Shown: positions 13,447-14,478 of the stretch, one piece after another
Numbering within the stretch: position 1 is the first letter of the stretch
Layout of the letters: the number at the start of each line of letters is the position of its first letter
Source: Anaerolinea sp.
GTDB lineage: Bacteria > Chloroflexota > Anaerolineae > Anaerolineales > Anaerolineaceae
Reading direction: 5' to 3'
Length of the DNA: 14,478 bases
Assembly: GCA_013824385.1 (NCBI GenBank)
Contig: PNNU01000035.1
Coordinates: 1 to 14,478, forward strand
Program-made: the position numbers and the translations under genes
The notes under the pieces: generated by a model
Told to the model about the DNA's origin: nothing
Database searches by the model: none
What the model saw: the letters and a program-made list of their open reading frames with translations, nothing else

Positions 13447-14478
13447 TCATTTTTTTTGATGGATTAGAACACTTTCGATCAAACCGATTCCAAGCATCAA
13501 GGAGAGCAGCGAACTGCCGCCATAACTAATGAAAGGCAGGGTCTGCCCGGTCACCGGAATCAGCTTCAAGTTTACCCCAATATTGACAACAGTTTGGAAG
13601 AAAATTAATGTAGAAAAGCCATAGGCGATCATGGCGCCGTAACGATCAGTGGAATTACGCGCCACGCGAATGCAGCGGATGATCACAAAAGCCAGCATGG
13701 CAATTAGCACAACCGTCCCCACAAAACCAAACTCTTCAGCAATGGCAGAAAAGATATAGTCTGTGGTGCGCACTTTCAAGAAGCGTAACTGAACCTGGGT
13801 GCCATGTCCGTAGCCCTGCCCCCACAATCCGCCGCTGCCGATGGTGATCAACGCCTGTTCAATGTTATAGGTATTGCCATAGCGCGCGTTTGGATCAGGG
13901 AACAAAAACGTCGTGATTCTTTCTTGCTGGTAGGGCTCTAGGAATGGAAAAGCGGCTGCTCCTAAAATGACGCCAGCCAAGCCCATGTAAAGGATATATT
14001 TTGGAGGTAAACCGCTGATCCACAACATGGAGAACCAGATCACTGCCAGCAAAATCGAAGTGCTGAGGTTTGGCTGCAAGACAATCGGGCCAACGATTCC
14101 GGCTAGGATGATCAAACCAACTGCCATCCATTTTATATTTTTTTCTTTGGCATAGCTTTTGGCGAAATAATCTGACAAAACAAGGATTAAGACAATTTTT
14201 GCCAACTCGGCAGGTTGAATATTGACCAAACCCACTTCGAGCCAGCGCTGAGAGCCAAAGCTGGTTTTTCCTGCCACCAAAATAACTAACAGGAATAAGA
14301 AAGTGATGGCATAAAACACTTTTGAAAAACTGCGCCAGTAACGGTAATCGATCAAGGTGGCGATGACCATAACACCCAGACCGATTCCCGCAAAAGTTGC
14401 CTGACGGTTCACATACCCGGCCAACTCAATATTTCCGGCAATGGCAGAGCGGATCATAGTGATGCCGAAGATGATCAG
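13447..14478 (-). CDS. rodA: SEDS-family peptidoglycan polymerase RodA/FtsW (5' end outside window)
   Basis: The frame is open to the window edge. An ATG at 14457 is internal, because the codons before it (LIIFGIT) complete the usual first membrane helix LIIFGITMIRSA. The visible 343 residues carry about nine membrane segments. Family signatures are the NIQPAELAKI block, RTTDYIFSAIAEEFGFVG (whose Asp matches the catalytic aspartate region of RodA), and the C-terminal GQTLPFISYGGSSLL. SEDS proteins polymerise lipid II into glycan strands with a partner class B PBP at the inner membrane. RodA is preferred to FtsW by overall resemblance and by the absence of division genes next to it, but FtsW is not excluded. 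The gene continues directly into gltX. Confidence 0.9.
   Translation of the reverse strand: MIIFGITMIRSAIAGNIELAGYVNRQATFAGIGLGVMVIATLIDYRYWRSFSKVFYAITFLFLLVILVAGKTSFGSQRWLEVGLVNIQPAELAKIVLILVLSDYFAKSYAKEKNIKWMAVGLIILAGIVGPIVLQPNLSTSILLAVIWFSMLWISGLPPKYILYMGLAGVILGAAAFPFLEPYQQERITTFLFPDPNARYGNTYNIEQALITIGSGGLWGQGYGHGTQVQLRFLKVRTTDYIFSAIAEEFGFVGTVVLIAMLAFVIIRCIRVARNSTDRYGAMIAYGFSTLIFFQTVVNIGVNLKLIPVTGQTLPFISYGGSSLLSLMLGIGLIESVLIHQKK

Overview
The window looks like chromosomal DNA of a moderate-GC bacterium, most likely Chloroflexota of the Anaerolineae type. That placement is an inference from the style of the gene set (a Cys-Ala tailed protein beside PqqD-like/radical SAM/SPASM proteins, an oleate hydratase, a GYD protein, rodA-gltX). 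No rRNA or other phylogenetic marker was available to test it. All features were read by eye from the sequence; no database search was run.

Left part (1-3834, + strand): a tight four-gene unit. It opens with the 3' end of a protein whose low-complexity Pro/Ser/Gly region ends in a Cys-Ala alternating tail (CACACACAGCACACAGGGR). Next come a complete radical SAM/SPASM enzyme with an N-terminal PqqD-like domain, a paralogue of it that has lost every iron-sulfur cysteine (a pseudo-radical-SAM protein), and a class I SAM methyltransferase overlapping that paralogue by 8 nt. A hairpin plus T-run closes the unit. The best reading is a peptide- or protein-tail modification system acting on the Cys-rich tail. 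This is the strongest candidate for an undescribed system here.

Middle (3857-7342): an MFS transporter, then a tRNA-Pro(GGG) with a near-consensus promoter. After the tRNA come its terminator and two tandem ~90-bp direct repeats, each carrying a copy of the tRNA 3' end followed by its own terminator. Then a GYD-domain protein and an AT-rich, full-length TetR-family reading frame broken by four in-frame stop codons but no frameshift. Promoter, candidate operator and Shine-Dalgarno of that broken gene still look intact.

Right part: oleate hydratase (-) and an intact TetR-family regulator (+) diverge from one small region where two sigma70-type promoters overlap at their -10 elements. A large protein with a HPr-kinase/PEPCK-like P-loop domain follows (-). 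The window ends with the conserved rodA-gltX pair (-), with rodA cut by the window edge. Clean intrinsic terminators separate most units.
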